A stretch of DNA of 7,839 bases from DUOJ01 sp041676265. GTDB taxonomy: Bacteria; Spirochaetota; Spirochaetia; Sphaerochaetales; Sphaerochaetaceae. The stretch covers positions 1-7,839 of the forward strand of contig JBAYSE010000077.1 of assembly GCA_041676265.1 (NCBI GenBank). Reading direction: 5' to 3'. The translations under genes were made by a program, and so were the position numbers. Every line of letters begins with the position of its first letter. Position 1 is the stretch's first letter. Of the stretch, positions 4,736-7,839 are shown in pieces. The notes under the pieces are model-generated. The model saw only the letters and a list, made by a program, of their open reading frames with translations. It did no database searches and was not told the origin of the DNA.

Positions 4736-7048
4736 ATGAAAGGAACCGAAGCTTTCGATATTTTGCACCTCAGTGATTCAGAGGCTAGCGATCTGATGGA
4801 GAAGTTGCAAATAGGTTTAACCGTCTCAGAAGCGCGGGATTTACAACAAAGGATTTTAAAAAGAGCGCCAACTTTAGCCGAGCTCATACTATTTGGCATA
4901 CAAGGCTCAGAACACTCCTCTTACAAAAGCAGTCGTCCCTATCTGAAACTCTTCGAAACAGAGGGTGAAGATGTCATAATCGGTGCTAAAGAAGATGCCG
5001 GTATTATCCGCATTTGTTACGATAATGAAGGCACCGGTTATGCAATAGTTATGAGTCATGAAAGTCACAACCACCCCTCGCAAATAGTTCCTTTTGAGGG
5101 CGCTGCTACCGGAGTTGGTGGCAATGTGCGTGATGTTTGTTGTATGGGGGCTAAAGTGGTCGCCGTTGCCAATGATATCCGTTTTGGTCCAATACAAGAG
5201 GCGCACAACCGCTATCTTTTGAGGGAAGTTGTTGCCGGTTTAGCCAGTTATGCTAATGTGTGTGGCCTGCCGGTTATAGCCGGAGGACTACAGTTTGATA
5301 ACTCTTATAGAGGTAATACTTTAGTGACTGCCGTTACTTTAGGTTCCCTTAAAGAAGATGATATTATCCACTCCTATGCACCCCAAGATGCGGCTGGTTA
5401 CGATCTTATTTTAGTTGGTAAACCAACCGATAACAGTGGCTTTGGCGGGGCCAGCTTTTCCTCTTTTAGTATATCTGAAGATAAAACCGAGTTGAATAAA
5501 GGGGCAGTGCAAGAGCCAAATGCCCTCTTAGGGCGTCATCTAGAACATGCGACTACGCAGTTGGTAAAAATTCTTAGTGAAAAAAACCTAATTAATAAGG
5601 TCGCCTGTAAAGATCTAGGTGCCGGTGGAATTGCTTGTGCAACCGTAGAAATTGCCGATGGGGGCAACTATGGTTGTTTTGTCAATTTAGATTTAGTGCC
5701 TGTCAGTGACCCTGCAATTGAAAAATATATAATCCTCTGTTCTGAAACCCAAGAACGCTATTTATGGGCAACGCCTAAAGAGGTAACCCCACTAATCTTA
5801 AAACACTTTAATGAAGATTTTAGTTTAGGCGAGGTCGCTTATAATGCACAGGCTACCGTAATTGGTCACATTACAAAGGCAACAAAATACGTGGTTGTGG
5901 CCAACAATGAGACTTTAGTGGATGCCGAAGCAAGTGAAGTAACGCGTGGGTTTTTGTATCAGCGTCCCTTAGCAGAAGAAAAAGTGAAAACATTTGCCGA
6001 GCCTGTGCGTCCTGTAATGGTCGATTTGGCCTCTATGTGGCTAAAAATTTTGGCCCACGTAAATATAGCTAGCCGACAAATCCTTTATGACCAATTTGAT
6101 AAACAGGCCCAAAATTTAGTAACCTTCGAGATAGGCACGTCGGATGCCGGTGTTTTTAGACCTTTTGATACCTCAGATTTCCCGGCGGAGATTCGCCAAA
6201 CCGGTGTAACTTTAGCTTGTAATCAAAACCCGCGCTACAATCAAATTGATGTTTACAAAGGAGCTCAGTTGGCTGTTCTAACTTCATTTACCAATACGGT
6301 GGCAACCGGGGCCATGCCCGTTGCCCTCAGTGATTGTCTTTGTTACGGGAATCCTGAAAACCCGGAGAGTATGCGCGATTTTGCCCAAGGATGTGCAGCT
6401 GTTGCAGAGAGTGCAAAAGCGTTAAAGGTCCCAATTATTGCCGGTAACGTCTCTTTGTATAACGAATCTAACGGTGCCTCGATCGCGGCGAGCCCGATGA
6501 TTGCCATGTTAGGGCAGTTAAACAACGTTGAACATGCAATCTCTTTCTCTTTAAAAAAAGAAGACTCCACTCTACTATTAGTTGGCCTAAGAGAAGAGGA
6601 GTGTGGCGGGAGCATCTACTACGCCCTTTTAGGCTACGATGGCAATATTTTGCCCTCCCCCGATGTTCAAAAAATCATTAAAGCGGGTCAAACTATCAAC
6701 AAACTAGCCCAAGAAAAAATGATTTTAGCCTGTCACGATATCTCAGAAGGGGGTTTGGCCGTCACCTTAAGTGAGATGGCCTTTAAGAATGAGATTGGCT
6801 TTACACTTCTCCCCTCCCCTCATATTGAAGATGATTTTTATCTGTTTAGTGAAACGCTTGGGTTTGTTTTAGAAGTCGAAAATAGCCATAAAGAGGCGAT
6901 TATAGCCGAATTTAAACTCCATGGTGTTGATTGTACAGAAATTGGCAAGACTGTTTCTAAGCCTCAGTTTTCTTATAAGGAGAATGTAATTGCTCTAAAA
7001 GAGGCGAAAGAAGTCTACGCGAATGGTTTAAAGATTAAATTGATGTAG
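4736..7048 (+). CDS. purL: Phosphoribosylformylglycinamidine synthase subunit PurL (small form, 770 aa)
   Basis: The enzyme makes FGAM from FGAR, ATP and ammonia in de novo purine synthesis (cytoplasm). Family motifs appear in order: SEHSSYKSS (58-66), ESHNHPSQIVPFEGAATGVG (109-128), GGASF (237-241), KDLGAGGIACATVEIA (292-307), SETQERYLW (336-344), then in the second repeat the Asn/Gly-rich GNVSLYNESNG (570-580) and CHDISEGGLAVTLSEMAF (666-683). There is no N-terminal PurS-like extension and no C-terminal glutaminase domain, so it is the Bacillus-type small PurL (usually about 730-770 aa) that needs separate PurS and PurQ, neither of which is in this window. The usual W-S-E-H-C-S-Y-K is GSEHSSYK here. 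The start at 4736 is set by AGGAGT. purM follows after 15 bp, presumably in the same operon, under the leader terminator. Confidence 0.95.
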   Translation: MKGTEAFDILHLSDSEASDLMEKLQIGLTVSEARDLQQRILKRAPTLAELILFGIQGSEHSSYKSSRPYLKLFETEGEDVIIGAKEDAGIIRICYDNEGTGYAIVMSHESHNHPSQIVPFEGAATGVGGNVRDVCCMGAKVVAVANDIRFGPIQEAHNRYLLREVVAGLASYANVCGLPVIAGGLQFDNSYRGNTLVTAVTLGSLKEDDIIHSYAPQDAAGYDLILVGKPTDNSGFGGASFSSFSISEDKTELNKGAVQEPNALLGRHLEHATTQLVKILSEKNLINKVACKDLGAGGIACATVEIADGGNYGCFVNLDLVPVSDPAIEKYIILCSETQERYLWATPKEVTPLILKHFNEDFSLGEVAYNAQATVIGHITKATKYVVVANNETLVDAEASEVTRGFLYQRPLAEEKVKTFAEPVRPVMVDLASMWLKILAHVNIASRQILYDQFDKQAQNLVTFEIGTSDAGVFRPFDTSDFPAEIRQTGVTLACNQNPRYNQIDVYKGAQLAVLTSFTNTVATGAMPVALSDCLCYGNPENPESMRDFAQGCAAVAESAKALKVPIIAGNVSLYNESNGASIAASPMIAMLGQLNNVEHAISFSLKKEDSTLLLVGLREEECGGSIYYALLGYDGNILPSPDVQKIIKAGQTINKLAQEKMILACHDISEGGLAVTLSEMAFKNEIGFTLLPSPHIEDDFYLFSETLGFVLEVENSHKEAIIAEFKLHGVDCTEIGKTVSKPQFSYKENVIALKEAKEVYANGLKIKLM

Positions 7049-7063
7049 TAATAGGATGGAAAA

Positions 7064-7839
7064 ATGGAAAAGCATGAGATTTTAGATTATCAGCAAGCGG
7101 GGGTCAATATTAATGAGGGGAACCGAACCGTAGAACTTATCAAAGAGTCAACAGCCTCCACTTTTAATGAACACGTATTAGCACCGATTGGCTCTTTTGC
7201 CTCAATGTTTGCCATTGGATGGCTGGGTAAAGAGTATAAAGAGCCCGTTTTAGTCCAGAGTGTTGATGGGGTGGGCACTAAAATTGTTGTGGCTAAAATG
7301 GCCAATGATTTTTCGACAATCGGCGAGGATTTGTTTTATGCTTGTGCGAACGATATTGCCGTGCATGGAGCTAAACCACTGACGTTTTTAGATTATATAG
7401 CGAACGATGCTCTGAAAGCTGAAACGGTGGCTACAATCGTTAGCGGCATTGCAAAAGCGTGCAAAGAGTGTTCTGTTGCCTTTGTGGGGGGAGAAACAGC
7501 CGAAATGCCCGGTGTTTATCTGCCGGGGGAGCACGATTTAGTGGGGTTAGTTTCAGGTGTTGTTGAAAAAAGTAAAATTATTGATGGTAAAGAGGCAAAA
7601 GAGGGCGACGTAATTTTAGCTGTGGCGTCTTCAGGTCTACACACAAACGGCTACTCTCTAGCGCGTAAAGTTCTCTTTGAAAAAGCAAAATTAAGAGTTG
7701 AGGATCCTTTATACACCGATAAAACTGTCACAGTCGGCCAAGCTCTTCTAAAGACCCATGTTAATTACTCTAATGGGATTCAAGCGCTTCTCAATGAAGG
7801 TCTTATTTTGAAGAGTCTTGCCCATATTACAGGGGGCGG
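7064..7839 (+). CDS. purM: Phosphoribosylformylglycinamidine cyclo-ligase PurM (3' end outside the window)
   Basis: The enzyme converts FGAM plus ATP to AIR, the step after PurL. The frame starts at ATG 7064, preceded by AGGATGG (7053-7059), and stays open to the right edge: 258 codons of the usual 330-350 or so. Motifs: YQQAGVNINEGN (9-20; family YxxAGVDIxAGN), QSVDGVGTK (65-73; ATP/substrate site), ANDIAVHGAKPLTFLDY (95-111), GGETAEMPGVY (142-152), SSGLHTNGYSL (189-199), and AHITGG (253-258) at the edge, where the family has HITGGG. It lies 15 bp after purL with no terminator between, so the two are almost certainly cotranscribed. In Bacillus purF lies between them; here it does not. No damage is seen in the visible part. 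Confidence 0.95.
   Translation, partial: MEKHEILDYQQAGVNINEGNRTVELIKESTASTFNEHVLAPIGSFASMFAIGWLGKEYKEPVLVQSVDGVGTKIVVAKMANDFSTIGEDLFYACANDIAVHGAKPLTFLDYIANDALKAETVATIVSGIAKACKECSVAFVGGETAEMPGVYLPGEHDLVGLVSGVVEKSKIIDGKEAKEGDVILAVASSGLHTNGYSLARKVLFEKAKLRVEDPLYTDKTVTVGQALLKTHVNYSNGIQALLNEGLILKSLAHITGG

Overview
The window is bacterial. It holds a conserved housekeeping segment on the right, a tRNA at the left end, and about 4.4 kb of accessory and decaying DNA between them. The tRNA does not encode its CCA end. The purine genes are moderately AT-rich and use the small PurL that needs separate PurS and PurQ partners. The sequence alone does not let me name the phylum.

Left end (1-257): the last 32 codons of an unidentified plus-strand gene, then tRNA-Val(CAC) with a recognisable promoter and an intrinsic terminator. 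Next, on the minus strand, is a small secreted protein of unknown function (242-580), whose stop codon lies inside that terminator stem.

Gene graveyard (about 640-1945): the C-terminal winged-helix end of a COG2865-type ATP-binding regulator, carrying three perfect 12-bp tandem repeats that encode VGLN; a frameshifted and internally deleted remnant of an IS1634-type transposase; a strong hairpin; and about 450 bp with only broken or unrecognised open stretches.

Two-gene module (1946-4018, minus strand): a TIR-like DUF4062 gene followed, with an ATGA overlap, by an intact AlbA_2 (Schlafen-type)/GHKL-ATPase/winged-helix protein. The pairing and the surroundings fit an accessory conflict or defence module, but that function is inferred. 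The DUF4062 gene carries a one-base insertion just after its first beta strand (SSTVYG). Its true start is a GTG at 4018, upstream of the first ATG in the long frame, so the gene is either broken, restarted internally, or affected by a sequence error.

Purine segment (about 4473-7839, plus strand): three copies of a 10-bp element (TGTTGCAAAA), then a leader with an intrinsic terminator whose U-tract abuts the purL Shine-Dalgarno, then purL and the start of purM 15 bp later. No plus-strand gene ends upstream of that terminator, so it looks like an attenuator of purL-purM. PurL makes FGAM from FGAR and PurM closes FGAM to AIR, consecutive steps of de novo purine synthesis.
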